From: Anastatus disparis
Lineage: Eukaryota; Arthropoda; Insecta; Hymenoptera; Eupelmidae
Reading direction: 5' to 3'
Assembly (NCBI GenBank): GCA_017163975.1
Contig: JAFFSR010000292.1
Location: 3,516,001 to 3,580,000, forward strand
Length of the DNA stretch: 64,000 nucleotides
Shown here one piece after another: positions 35,213-47,787 of the stretch (its first letter is position 1; the number at the start of each line of letters is the position of its first letter). Under the pieces are notes generated by a model. The model worked only from the letters and a program-made list of their open reading frames with translations. It ran no database searches and was not told the origin of the DNA. A program made the position numbers and the translations under genes.

Positions 35213-37459
35213 TTCGTTCCCTTTATTTTTTTTCTATTTTCGAAAATGTTTTTAAAATATTTCTTAAAAATATTTCATGGAATATTTTTACATGAGTTTG
35301 TCGTGGAAATATAAATTTACCGCAAATATTTTATAAACGTTTCTGACATATCTCTAAAATATTTTATGTAGGTAGCACTTTAATTTATTTGCGTAGATAT
35401 TTTAGGTCATGTTGCAAGAAAAAATTATCTCCGAGTATCACCTGAAATCAGAGATGAAATAATCAAGTATTACTTAGATGCATCAAATACTATAATTTGT
35501 AGTGGAATGAAAGAATGTGTGTCAATTAAAGTTCCTGGAAAGCCTTCTTTATTAGTTCAAAAGCAAATTTTAATTTATGATATCAAGGATTTATATGAAA
35601 AATGGATAATGGATAGCGGTCGTGAAAAAGTTCCTTGTTTTGCTTTTTTTACCCAAATGAGACCAAAACAATGCGTTATTGCTGGAGATCCAGGTACACA
35701 TAACGTTTGCGTTTGCTCCATACACCAAAATGTTAAATTAAAATTAGCTGCTCTGGAAAAAAACAATTCATTATAAGGATGCTATTGAAATTAGTGTATG
35801 CTCTGTTGAAAATAAATGTTGTATGCTACAAGATTGTGATCAGTGTCCTAATGTACAAGGTATACGCACATTTTTTGAATCGATTATTGACACTGCAAAT
35901 ATTAAAAATGTGAGATATAGTAATTGGGGTTCTGTATCATGTACTGAAAATTCTTCCATCAATAGAGTGACGCTTAAAGATTTTAACGAACCTATTATGG
36001 AATTTTTAAATAAGTTATCTAATGACATTTGGAATATGACTCCACATCATTTTATTTCTTCCAAGCAAAAAGAATATTTTAATTATTGCAAAAACAATGT
36101 AGTTTATGGCACTGGGCTATTAATTATGGATTTTGCTGAAAATTACAGTTATCTCTGTCAAGATTCTACTCAAGGATTTTATTTTAGCAATAATCAGGCT
36201 ACGTTATTCATTGCTGCTTTATATTACAAAGAAGAAACAGAAAATGAATTAAAAGTACAAACCTTTTGTGTTATTTCCAACAGTACAATACACCAAGCGT
36301 ATTCAGTTCACATATTCATGGAAGAAGTGCTTAATCAAATAAAACAAACATTTCTATGGATAACAAGTTTAATTGAGTTTTCTGATGGAGCTCCTACACA
36401 ATTCAAAAACAAGTAAGGACGAACTTACCCACTTTTTTAACTTGTATTATTTTAATTAAATTAAATTTATCATTTATATTATTTACTGTAAGGGGGTGGA
36501 AATAAGGTCAATTCCAATGTAAAAAATTTTTTGAGAATTTTTTCAACACGCTGCAATAAATTCAAAATCATTTAATTATTCATAGTATAAAAAAATTACA
36601 TTTAAAGTATCTTTTGTAAAATTTTTAATGAAAAATATAAAGAAATTTAAAAATTATCGATAAATTTTTGCTGGTGCCTCGAAATAAAGTTATTAGGGCG
36701 TGTATATCCCTATATAAAGTTCCGGTTTATTTTCAATTTTTGATAACACTTGAAAGTTAAAAAATTAAATTAGTTTTAAAAAATCTTGACTGTATCAAAA
36801 GTCAAAAAAATGCTTCAAAAACCATACCCCCTCCCTTTTAAATCAATAGCCGCGATTGCGCCTCGATGATAACTTAATGTACTAACTGAGTTTTATGAGC
36901 ACGTTCCTTTTATACTTTAAAATAAGGTATCCAAAATTTTATTACTATTACATGCAATTAACGATTGGCAATTTTCAGAAATCATTTAAGTAATTTGTGC
37001 TTTCATAAGGAAGATTTTGGTATAGGGATAACATCATACAATTTTTTTGCAACATCTCATGGAAAAAATGTTTGCGATGGTGTAGGAGGTACAGCAAAAC
37101 GTACTGCCGGGAAAGCCTCCAAACAGGGAGTTAAAATTTTGAACGCAAAACAAATGTACAATTATTTGATTGACTGCGGGTCCGATATTAGGTATTAATA
37201 TTATTATTCTTATTTATAAAGACATAATAGAACGCTACGCGTTAAATACATTTTATGTTATTACAGGTACTTATACGTTGAAGAGGCAGATGTAATTAGG
37301 CGAGGCCAAAAACTTGATAAGAGGTTTAAATCAGCAAAATCTATAAAATCTACAGGAACGTTTTATTATTTTATACCCGTTAATGAAAGAACAATCAAAA
37401 TGAAAAAATATTCATTTGATTCAGAATATTATGATTTCAAAATAATTAATTCAAAATAA

Positions 37460-38480
37460 TTAGCGATTTTAAAAAATAAATGATTATCTATCAATTTTAA
37501 ATGTGTGTTGTTTCTTGTATCTCATCCCTGAAACTCTAAATAACTAACAAAAAACATTTTGTCTAAATTTTATAAAGTCTGTATCAAGTGGCAAAATAGG
37601 AAATATTTTGCGTTCATGGATTTGTATACATTTTATTTTCATGGTTATAACTTTGAATCCAATTAACTCAGATAAACTTTTTAAATCTTTTAGGTAAAGT
37701 TTACTTCTATACTTTAATAAATTATATTGAGTATTCATTTAATTACTCAAAAAGTTTACAAGATATAACAAAGACGTGGCTGCAGTGTTATTTAACTTAC
37801 AGGCTTAATATAAAAAAAATAACTTTTTTTACCGTTTTCAAACTCTTTAAAAATATTCTAAAATAAAGACTTGACAGATCTTAATTTCTGTTATGTTCAA
37901 ACAGTATTCAGTTAAATTTTTAGACCAATCGGTTCATATAGAAAGACTTTATCCGAGTGTAAAATTGATAAAAATGATCATTTTTAGAAAAATTGTAGAA
38001 TTCAAGTCATTGTAACAGAGATATAGACCGATCATTTTTAGTTTTGTACCTCATAAAAAGTTATGATTTTTTCCAATCTTTCGAATAGTAAAAGGTAGTT
38101 TATGATTGATTTTCAATGAATCTTTGGAAAAAGCGTTTGAAAACACCTAAAACATGCAAAAAAGTGGTTTTACTAAGGTGACAATCAGTACAAGAATTTA
38201 ATAAATAGTCTTATTTGAAAACAATTTTACAGAAAGTTTAAGCAGTTACGTAAAAAAATCCGTGGTATAAAGTCCAAAAGGAGTACGATAAGTGTTTAAA
38301 AAAAATCTCGAAAAATATAAAAAATAGTCTAAAAAACGGTCTATTTTTGAACCTTGAATAGCTATATCCCCATGAGTTTTGCGTCTAGATAGCTATGATT
38401 TTGCACAGATCCCTAACTTTTATAATACTAAAATATATTTCAAAACCAGCCAAATCGGTTAACCTCGTGCGCACACTTTT
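37460..38480. other. AT-rich stretch, partly inverted R1 relative
   Basis: No gene found. 38340-38480 reads as a diverged inverted copy of the R1 start (ending AACCTCGTGCGCACACTTTT), meeting the forward copy at 38487 to form a hairpin. Confidence 0.4.
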
Positions 38481-38486
38481 TTTAAA

Positions 38487-38970
38487 AAAGTGCGCACGTG
38501 GGTCACCGGTTTAGCTGGTTTTAAAATATGTTTTGGTATTATAAAAATTAGGAATCTGGGCAAAATTTCAGCCCCCTAAGTGCAAAACTCGCGGAGAAAT
38601 GGCCTTTTAAATGTAAAAAAATCGGCTTTTTTGGGCTGTTTTTCACTCTTTTCAAAACTCTGCCAAGATCCAAGTTCTCAAAATTTTTTAATCCAGCAGG
38701 CGGCATTTTTTAGCTTATAAAAAAAGCTCCAAGAATTGATTTACTAAATTAAGTTTTACAAATTAGAAGCCAGTCTACATGACTTTGAACAATAAATTGA
38801 ATTTCGCTATTTCACGTACTTTTGAATGGTCGCAGCGTCTTCCCTTTTCAACTTTTAACAACTCTGCAGAATGGGTTCAATTCCTCTTGAAAAAAACAAT
38901 TTTTTTTTCGGTGAGTTTAATTTTGTTGAAAATTGGCAGAGATATGAGATGTCAAGGCTAGTGATTCTCA
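38487..38970 (+). repeat. Repeat family R1, copy B (partial)
   Basis: GTGCGCACGTGGGTCACCGG begins a copy closely similar to 22625-23090, including TCGCAGCGTCTTCCCTTTTC. It breaks off near 38970. Confidence 0.7.
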
Positions 38971-39205
38971 TTAAAATCTGTTTCCAAAATGATGTAAATT
39001 CACCTTGAAAGTGGCTCCATAAAATAAAACATAAAAGGTGTCTTCATCGATAACTGCTTTTTACTTCAAGCATTGTAAAAATCTTAATACTTTGGTTTTC
39101 AAAATTTACCAAATTTAGTTTTATTTACCTAAACGTAATAAAAAAAATATTTTGATTTTGTTAAATCATTAAGAAATTGAAATCAACGCGTAACCATTAA
39201 TTAAG

Positions 39206-40645
39206 CGATTTTCGTAAAATCCCTTATTTTCAAATCCTTGAAGCTTACAGAAACGCCTAGAAAATATTGACAAAAATGTTTTCCTGGTATTGTAGATATT
39301 AAGAGCTTACTTTTAACGTTTGGTACAACAAAAAATATTCATATAGAACGGAGAAATAGATACCTGAAAATCGCAAAAAACGCGATTTTTACTAAATTCA
39401 CTAGCTTTGATATCTCATATCTCGGCCAATTTTCAACAAAATTGAACTCGCCAAAAAAAAAAAGTTTTTTCCAAGAGAAATTGAACCTATTTTGCAGAAT
39501 TGTCGAAAGTTGATACACGGAAAAATATTTTTTCTTTAAAACAAAGTGTAAAATTTAGCGACCTCTTACGGCAGAGTGCTTGCTTACTATAATAGGAAGA
39601 ACTTCATGTTATTTATATAGTCTATTATTCATCTTGTTACTATATGTTAGTGGCTCGTGATTTCACGGTCGAGCACTCTGATTTTCTGTGCATCGTATTG
39701 AGGCATCAAGTATTGAAGTGTAAACTAAAAGAATATAAGGTGAATCGCCGAAATGTGCACTGAGAAATCAAGTGCACGCATGCCCAAGAAACGTTCACGT
39801 GAATGAAGAATTCGCGTGAAAGAAAAGCACTTCCAAGAATGAACCCTTCATTCTATTACAGTGGTCTTACCCGGAATTTCTAGATGTAAATTTTTATACA
39901 TATACGTAGGCAAACGTACACTGAGTTTTAAAGAAAAAATCTTTCTTCGTGTAAAGGAAGACGCTGTGACCATTCAAAGGTGCGTGAAATAGCAAAATTT
40001 AATTTTTTGTTTAAAGTCATGTAGACTAGCTCCTAATTTATAGAATTTAATTTAGTAACTTAATTCTCAGAGCTCTTTTCATAAGCTAAAAAATGACGCC
40101 AGCTGGATTAGAAAATGTTGAGAACTTGAACCTTGGCAGAGTTTTGAAAAGAGTGAAAAACAGCCCAAAAAAGCCGATTTTTTTAAAATTAAACTCACCG
40201 AAAAAAAAATTGTTTTTTTCAAGAGGAATTGAACCCATTCTGCAGAGTTGTTAAAAGTTGAAAAGGGAAGACGCTGCGACCATTCAAAAGTACGTGAAAT
40301 AGCGAAATTCAATTTATTGTTCAAAGTCATGTAGACTGGCTTCTAATTTGTAAAACTTAATTTAGTAAATCAATTCTTGGAGCTTTTTTTATAAGCTAAA
40401 AAATGCCGCCTGCTGGATTAAAAAATTTTGAGAACTTGGATCTTGGCAGAGTTTTGAAAAGAGTGAAAAACAGCCCAAAAAAGCCGATTTTTTTACTTTT
40501 AAAAGGCCATTTCTCCGCGAGTTTTGCACTTAGGAGGCTGAAATTTTGCACAGATTCCTAATTTTTACAATACCAAAACATATTTCAAAACCAGCCAAAT
40601 CGGTGACCCACGTGCGGACACTTCTTTAAAAAAGTATTATTCTAA

Positions 40646-40652
<7 letters not shown>
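39206..40652 (-). repeat. Repeat family R1, inverted copies C and D
   Basis: Reverse-complement match to 22601-23295, ending GTGGACAC-type sequence and GTATTATTCTAACC at 40652 next to (TA)n. Part of the unit (about 200 bp, GTCATGTAGACTRGCTYCTA onwards) is present twice, at about 40014 and 40328, so a partial duplication or a second copy is included. A MITE splits it at 39516-39951. With copy B it makes a large inverted repeat. Confidence 0.7.
39516..39951. mobile_element. MITE with TA duplication, verified by empty site
   Basis: CACGGAAAAATATTTTTTCT at the left pairs with AAAAAATCTTTCTTCGTG at the right; TA flanks both ends (39514-39515 and 39952-39953). The unoccupied equivalent in copy A (near 22983-22998, reading TTATCAACTTTTGA) carries a single TA, confirming the insertion and borders. 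Confidence 0.85.

Positions 40653-40682
<30 letters not shown>
40653..40682. repeat. (TA)n microsatellite
   Basis: About 30 bases of alternating TA between the R1 end and the gypsy LTR flank. Confidence 0.9.
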
Positions 40683-40693
40683 TTGGGTGAAGT

Positions 40694-41168
40694 TGTAACG
40701 TTGAACAATGGTGAAATAATGTAGACTTCTTTTTCGCTTAGATTCGTTTTATTTAATATAAGTACAAGAGTCGTTCGAATCCTCGAGCGCGTCGTTGCGA
40801 GGACGAGGCCGAGAAGTTTTCACTTCGGCAGTCGAACAGATTGTGTGTGTCTCTGCACATCTTTTCCCTTGAGGAAAAGAATACACCGAGAGTAAGGAAT
40901 GGAGCGTAGGTGGGGTATTAGGTAATCGGAGCTATGTTAATACATTGATGATTAAGGATAGGAATCATAAAAAGGAAAGAAGTAACGGGGTGTTTTATTG
41001 CTGGAAAAACCTTTAGACGTCTGAAGGATGGATTAGGAAAGTGTATATGTAATAAATGTTTATAACTATAATATGTATATGGTTCATTGGTTTTTCCCGT
41101 AATAAATATAAGAATAAGATTAAATATATTTGTGTACCTGACAGAGTGTATGTAGCATGGACGCTACA
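40694..41168 (-). repeat. 3' LTR of the gypsy element
   Basis: On the plus strand this 475-bp segment starts TGTAACG and ends GCTACA. On the minus strand it begins TGTAGCGTCC directly after a polypurine tract GGCAAGGGGGTAC (complement of 41169-41181), as expected for a 3' LTR downstream of pol. The matching 5' LTR was not found in the window. Confidence 0.7.
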
Positions 41169-41269
41169 GTACCCCCTTGCCAGTAATGTAATAATGACGT
41201 AAAAAAAATTGATATTTATGTGAAACTGGCTTGATATCGTTCGGCGAAGCGTACGCGTCTTTCAGATTT

Positions 41270-43759
41270 TCATGGTTGCTGTTGATTAGGCTTCTCTGCT
41301 GGTTGCTGCGGTTGATCTTGATTGATGTCGTTATTAGCTGGTTGGTTTTGATGAGCTTTCTCTGGCGTGTCTTCGAGTACGTAGGCTGGTTTTAAGCGGT
41401 CGATAGAACCGTTAGAGTTGCGACCATTCATGTTGATCACAAAGGTTTTTTCTACGCGGCTGATGATTGGAAAAGGGCCGTCGTAAGGCATTTGTAGCGT
41501 ACCTTTTACCGCATCATGACGAACAAAAACGTACTTCGCTGTAGCGAGATCCTTGAAGATAAAGGTCTTATGTTGACCATGCTGTCGTCCAGGAGATGGC
41601 CTCAGCTGTTGAAAGTATTGACGCAACACGGTTGTGAAGGATGCTGGATCCTCGTTGTTGAGATCCGCCGGTGTTAATAGTTCTCCTGGAAGGCGTAGAG
41701 GTTGGTCGTAGACGATCTCTGCTGCAGTGGCTTCCAAATCTTCGCGCCACGCCACGCGGATACCGAGGAGAACTGTTGGTAGCACTTGCGTCCACTTTGC
41801 GTTCTCGTGGCATCGTATAGCTGCTTTCAATTGTCGATGTAGACATTCGACCAGTCCATTGGCTTGAGGATGGTATGATGTTGTTCGTAGGTGAGTCGTG
41901 CCTGTCAATCGATTGAGCGACTTGAACAGGTGTGACTCAAACTGGCGTCCTTGATCGGTTGTCACTCGAAGAGGCGTGCCAAAGTGGCATATCCAACCAT
42001 TGTAGAATGCGCGAGCGACCGTCTCTGCTTTCTGATCAGGCATAGGAAAGACTTCAGGCCAACGAGAGAATCTGTCTACACATGTTAAACAGTACCTGTT
42101 ACCTTCTGAGCATGGCATAATTATTATGTCTATATGCACATGCTCGAAGCGCGATGAGGCTGGTGGAAAGCTCCTTAAGGGTGAATGCGTATGCCTCGTA
42201 ACCTTGGAACGCTGATATTGAGTGCAAGCTCGTGCCCAAGTACGAACGTCTGCGCGGATAGAAGGCCAGATGAATCGCTTGACAGTAGCCTTGACAGTTT
42301 CCCTAATGCCAGGATGTGAAAGGTAGTGCACTGACTCGAAAGCTGCTCGTCTGAAGGTTTCTGGAAGACACGGACGAGGAATTTTCGTAGATGTATCGCA
42401 ATAGACACGTATGCCTGCACCTGGAATTTCCACTTCCTTAAGCTGGAGCGATGTTTCGGCAGTAAGTAGCCGTTGCAGCTCGCCGTCGTCCTGTTACGCT
42501 TGGACGATTGCTGCGTAGTCGAGAGTCGTTGATACTTCCTCGATGCGAGATAAAGCATCGGCGACGATGTTGTCCTTCCCAGCGATGTGTCCGATGTCTG
42601 TAGAAAACTGGCCGGTGAAGCCCAAGTGCCTAGCTTGACGTGGCGAAGCTTTTTCGAGTTTTTGTTGGAAAGCGAAGGTGAGCGGCTTGTGATCTGTATA
42701 GATAACAAAGCTGCGTCCTTCGACCATGTGTCGGAACTGCTTGACTGCTAAGTAGATGGCGAGCAGTTCTCTATCGAAAGCACTGTACGAAACTTGCGCG
42801 GGACTGAATTTCTTTGAGAAGAAGGCCAGCGGCTCCCATGTACCGTTTACTCGTTGTTAAAGAGCAGCGCAAGCGCTATAATCTGAGGCGTCAGTGAATA
42901 ACGCAAGTGGAGCTCCCGCTTTTGGATAAGCTAGCAAGGTAGCCTGTGCGATGTCCTCTTTGGCTTTTGAGAAGGCTGCATCTGCCTTGGGCGTCCAGTT
43001 GAGTTCAGCCTTGCCCTTGATGTTTCCGATGAGCAGATCGTTGAGCGGTGCTTGCGTCTTCGCGCAGTTAGGCATGCAGTTCCTGTAAAGATTGATGATA
43101 CCAAGAAACTGCCTTAACTGCTTAGCGGTGTTCGGGCGAGGATAGCTTCGGACGGCTTCAACTTTCTTTGGCGGCGGGCGAACACCGTCGCTGTTGACTA
43201 GGTGGCCCAGGAATAAAACCTCGGGTACACCAAAGACGCATTTCGCTGGATTGATAACGATACCATAGTCGTTAAGGCGTTGAAATAAGACCCGTAGATG
43301 CTTCAGGTGTTCGTTCTCGTTGTCCGAAGCTATGAGGATGTCGTCCATGTATGGATGGTAGAAGTCCAGTCCTCTGGTAACCTCATCAAGAAGTCGCTGA
43401 CACGTCTGCGCTGCGTTGCGTAGTCCGAATGTCATGAACGGTGACTCGAAGAGACCAAAGGGTGTCGTGATCGCTGTTTTGTTTATGTTCTCCAGTGCGA
43501 CTGGGATCTGGTTGAACGCTCGCTCTAAGTCCACTTTGGAGAATATTTTTCTGCTTCGTAGCGTCTGCGCGAAATCGGCAATGTGTCGCACGGGGTAACG
43601 GTCGTGGATTGTGCGCGCGTTAAGCGCTCTGTAATCTCCGCACGGCCGCCAGTCCCCGTTGTCCTTTGGCACCATGTGCAACGGAGCTGCCCAGCTGCTG
43701 GATAATGCGCGCATAGTGCCTAGCTGTACCATCGCCTCGAATTGTTTGCGCACTAACAA
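41270..43759 (-). pseudogene. Ty3/gypsy pol (reverse transcriptase, RNase H, integrase) with two stops
   Basis: One minus-strand frame, broken only by TAA codons at 42857-42859 and 42494-42496, covers RT, RNase H and integrase. RT shows [32 protein letters not shown] and the catalytic YMDDIL. RNase H shows FTDAS and YTDHKPLTF. Integrase has an H-H-C zinc region (HYLSHPG...CTQY; the last Cys is replaced by Tyr), then HIDII, TTDQGRQF and the catalytic Glu in NGLVECLHR. A Gln/Pro-rich tail follows; no chromodomain and no env-like frame were seen. The upstream part of the polyprotein (protease) lies beyond the 5 kb insertion at 43757-48728. Higher GC content than its surroundings fits a younger arrival. 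Confidence 0.95.
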
Positions 43760-45320
43760 GGAGAGTCCATGACATTCGGGTCTTAGATTTTTTTTATACT
43801 CCTAGTATAGGTTTTGGACATCTAAAAGAGTAAATTGGTGCAGCCATTCAGTGCAACAATTCTCTGTTCTTGACATGTTCAACTTTTTCAATTTTAGAAA
43901 CATGCCTTCGACGAAAACCTATAATTTTCAATTTTCTTGACTATGTATATTATTGTCATGTATCTAGGTTTTGTTATGTTTTATATCTATAAAATAAATA
44001 TAAATATATACAATTTATTAATAAAATTTAATATTATTACTTTTATTTCTACTTACCACCTGAATAATATCCAATTTTTTTACAATAATTGTCGTCTTTA
44101 TCAAAAATTGTGTATCATTCCTTATTAAATGATTGTAATTTGTATTAATTTTAAATGTGTAATTATTTTCTCTTAAATAATTATTCAACACAATCTGATT
44201 CATATTTTACAATATGAATAACTAATTTTTATAACAATTATGTCATAATCATTTGTAGGACGACTCTTTCAAAATGCATAAAATATACTATTCCTAATTG
44301 TACAAATCTTCTTTAATTTAAAACCATTTTTATAAACATGTTATTGTATCTTCTTTGAATAAAATGCACCTGAAACAAATAAAAATAAGAAACAAAGTAT
44401 CATTTCTAATAAAAAAAATTCTAGCCTAAAAATTTAAGTTTATACTTATCTGAATTTTAATTGCTGAATCATTAAATGTCCTTATCCTTTTTCAAATATG
44501 ATACAAAATCTATTTTTTTATTTTTTATATTATTTAGATTATTTATTTAATTTTTTAAATAATAATAAAAAGATTAAAACTGCAAAAACTAAAGCACTGA
44601 TTTTAAAGCACCAAAACAAGCTGTAGCAGAAGATATTTATTTACCCTTATAAAAAAATATCAATACTTGAGAGCTCTCTCTGAACGCCATCTACCTGTCA
44701 GAAATAGAAAAATGACGTTTAAAATTTGAATTTTTTAGAAGAATAAAAATTTAAATAATTATAAATCTTAACTGATTACGAAAGAATTGTTTAAAACTGA
44801 TACTGGCATTTTAAAACTTTTAAATAGACTTTTTAATTTGTTTTCTTTTCAATAAAAAATAATTTCTTATTTAATTATTTATTTTATTTTTTTAGTTAAT
44901 ATAATTTATTTTCTTTTTTACAATATTATTACTAATATATTTAATTTTATAATTAACCTCATTTATTTTATTAAAATTAATTACAAAGGTAAGATTTTGA
45001 AAGATTTTCAATTATATGTAATTGGATTTATTTTTAGATTTTATTATTGTAATATTGTATTCATCATCTTATTTAAATTAACTATCAATATTACAATTTG
45101 CGAAGATTTTTTAAATTTGATTTTTTAATTGTTATTTAAATAATAATCATTTTTTTGTATATATATAGATTTATTTTATTGGAATATTGAACTAATCATT
45201 TAAATTTTCAATATTACAATTCACAAATTTTTTTTTATTTACTTTTTAAAAATCTTTCAATTTTTTATTTTAATTGATTTATATTTTATTGATTTCTACG
45301 TACTATTTAAAAATTTTAAA

Positions 45321-47106
45321 ATGGATTGTGATCCTTGTACGAGTAATCAAGGAGAAAAAAATCCTGATATATGTATGCAATTTGTATCAGCAAGTGTTTA
45401 TAGATGCATACAAATTTTGCAAGAGAAAAAAATTATCTCTGAATCACCACCTGACTACTGCTCATATTCAATAGAGTCGATTAGTCAAAAAATGGCAGAT
45501 ATTTTGATTGATTGCATCAATGATTTACAATCATCAGCATTATTTTTATCAAATGAGATAACGGATTCAGAAGAAACACTTGTTGATGATAATATGGAGT
45601 TTAGTTCAGAATCTGAAGACTTTTCAGGTAAAAATATTTTATTAAAAATATTTTAAAATAAAATAACTATGTATAATAATACAAAACATTTTTAAAATAG
45701 AAAAAATCCCATCTAGTCAGTCTTCGAGTGATTATGAACCTGCACCAAAAAAACCAAAACTTTATAATATAATTACTTTAAAAAAGAAAATTCAAGCAGT
45801 TAATATGAATAGAGAGTACCCCAAAAGAAAACTCTCTACTCTTCAAAAACTAGTGTGTAGAGGTTTGACTCGTAAAGATGAATTGATTAGATGGCGAAAA
45901 GACATAATCAATGGAGGGACAAAGTTTGACAAAAGCACAGCAATTAAAGAATGGACATTCAAAAGATTCAAAGAAGCTCGGTTGAACAAACAACCAGTTT
46001 TTACTAGGAATCTTCAAGAATGGGCTTTGCAAGCAGCAATGCAATTTACATCAGATACTTTTAAATTCGAAGCTTCTTCATCTTGGGTTTGTGAGTTTAA
46101 GAAAGATTATAAGATACGCCAGAGGAGAGTAACTAAATATGTTAAAAGTACAGAACATCGTTCATTAGAGGATATACAGAAGGCAGCTTCAACTTTTCAA
46201 GAAGAATGTCTCTCTCTCATTCCTAATTTCAATTCAAATTTTGTCATCAATACTGACCAAATTGGATGCGAGTACAGAGCTAATGTGCACAGAACATTGG
46301 CTACTGTTGGTCAAAAATGCATAGAAGTGCATCTCGGAGACCTAAATAAAGTGACACACACTTATACAGCGCAGTACTCTATAACTGTTTCTGGAAAGCT
46401 CTTACCTAAAGTTTTTCTTTGCTTGCAAGAAACATCAGGAAAGTTTGGTCCTCGAATTAAACCACAAATGGATGCACTAGAACAGGAGTATAAAAATGTA
46501 TCCATAACATGCTCCAAGTCTGGAAAACTGACAAAAGTTTTATTTGATGAGTACACAACAAATGTTCTACAACCTTACGTAGGATACAATGATTTTCTTC
46601 TGATTTTAGATTCATGGGGTGGTCAATCACAATCCCATTTATTTGATAAATTTAAAAATGAATCAGGAGAGACATCGTGTACCATCAAATACATACCACC
46701 AGGTTGTACTCCTTACTGCCAACCATTGGACACCTATCTTCATAGACAGATTAAACTGTTTATAAAACGGATTCAAAATGCTACACATTTAATTCAAAAT
46801 CAGCGACAACTAAACACTAGAGATGATGCTGTTAGAATACATTCTCTTGTTCACCACCAACTTTGTGCACCAATCTTTAATCACATGATTGAATACGCCT
46901 GGTATTCATCCAAATTAATAAATAACAGAGATGTATTTGTGAATGTAAATGAAGCATGTTTTTCTTTTCACGTAATACAAAATGTGAATGCACAGAGGTT
47001 GCTTTCATTAGGTGTGCCTGGTGTAAAGAAAAATTATGTTTCTCTTGCTTTTTTGACACTTATCATCCTTCCAAATGTACACTATATTTTAAAAACGTTT
47101 AAATAG
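45321..47106 (+). pseudogene. DD39D transposase of the CENP-B/pogo-related type
   Basis: Two exons, 45321-45627 and 45701-47106, joined in phase across a 73-bp intron. Exon 1 encodes an acidic leader. Exon 2 has an HTH region (DELIRWRKDIINGGTKFDK ... FKEARLNKQPVFTRNL), then the acidic triad: NTDQIGCEY, LLILDSWGGQ and PYCQPLDTYLHR, with 39 residues between the second and third D. The reading frame ends in an uninformative hydrophobic tail; but from about 46983 another frame reads CECTEVAFIRCAWC, KEKLCFSCFFD and YHPSKC, a Cys cluster that looks like a zinc ribbon. A one-base slip near 46975-46983 has therefore probably replaced the true C terminus. Start at 45321 is the first ATG in the exon frame; exon 1 borders are inferred. 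Confidence 0.75.
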
Positions 47107-47575
47107 ATTTTCATTTAACATGTACATAAATTGAAAGTGTGTAAATAAATTTTATTTTAATATTGTATTAAATTAAATTAAAAATATATTAATCAACTTC
47201 TGTAAACACAAGACATTTATTATAAATTAAAATTTTGATAACTGTTATTAATTTTTTTATTGAGCACTAACACAACAAATATTTGATATATTTATTTAAA
47301 ACTTTAATCTTATAATTTAACCTTAAAATATTATTGTTTTTATTCAAATTTAGAATAGAATTTAATAACATAATTTAATATGTAATTGAAATTCTAAACG
47401 ATTACTTTTAATTTATTTAAGTAACATGTTTTTTCACTTTTTAAACAATTTATTATTATATTTTAAATTCTAATATATATTTGTTTTTTATTATATATTT
47501 TACTATTTTTTAACAATCTATGTCATGTATCTGTCATGTCACATGTCATCATAATTAGTTCTGCTGCTTAATTTA

Positions 47576-47787
47576 GGCCCGAATTCATAGTAGCGTCTTG
47601 AGTATTGAGTATGACTTGAAACTTTAGTATCGTTACTTGAGTAACAACTGTTACTTCAATTAACCTCTTCATGTAACATATTTAGTAATAAAGAAGAGGT
47701 TAATTGGAGTAACAGCTGATACTCAAGTAACGATACTCAAGCTTCAAGTCATACTCAATACTCAAGACACGACTATGAATTCGAGCC
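47576..47787. mobile_element. GGCCCGAATT-family MITE, copy 3
   Basis: GGCCCGAATTCATAGTAGCG and the complement of CGACTATGAATTCGAGCC at the other end, flanked by TTA (47573-47575 and 47788-47790). The arms include repeats of ACTYGAGT. It is nested in the DNA transposon just inside its right TIR, so it is the youngest layer there. Confidence 0.85.

Larger units (their letters stand above)
25530..37459 (+). pseudogene. Spliced TE-type gene with an 8.8 kb insertion-filled intron
   Basis: Coding blocks join in phase: up to 26627, 35406-36412, 36979-37191 and 37267-37459 (TAA at 37457). The early block has Cys pairs (CEKP, CVNC, CDAC), a Ser/Glu linker and a helical domain with LLTLLPEDMNPKEVYQYFQCS. 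Later blocks contain MDFAENYSYLCQDS, IEFSDGAPTQFKNK and FATSHGKNVCDGVGG, which look like three acidic motifs of an RNase H-like core; that is inference. I associate these motifs with a widespread, poorly characterised metazoan protein family, probably transposon-encoded. Damage: frame slips near 25830 and in the A run at 35755-35762. The start is unsure: ATG 25530 opens a leader frame of 88 codons not clearly related; ATG 25777 leads directly into the Cys region. No TIRs were found. Confidence 0.65.

Noticed and set aside
25530..37459. Assignment of the spliced gene to a viral or polydnavirus origin
   Set aside because: I see no viral hallmark; the motifs are ones I associate with widespread metazoan transposon-type proteins, and no circle junction or excision motif is visible.
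38779..38961. Identical small ORF on both strands (here and at 40079-40330)
   Set aside because: They belong to inverted copies of repeat R1; the frame is not conserved in copy A.
43937..44203. A pair of identical short ORFs here and at 48282-48548
   Set aside because: They are mirror images within the two arms of the long TIR and show no protein-like composition beyond AT-rich translation.
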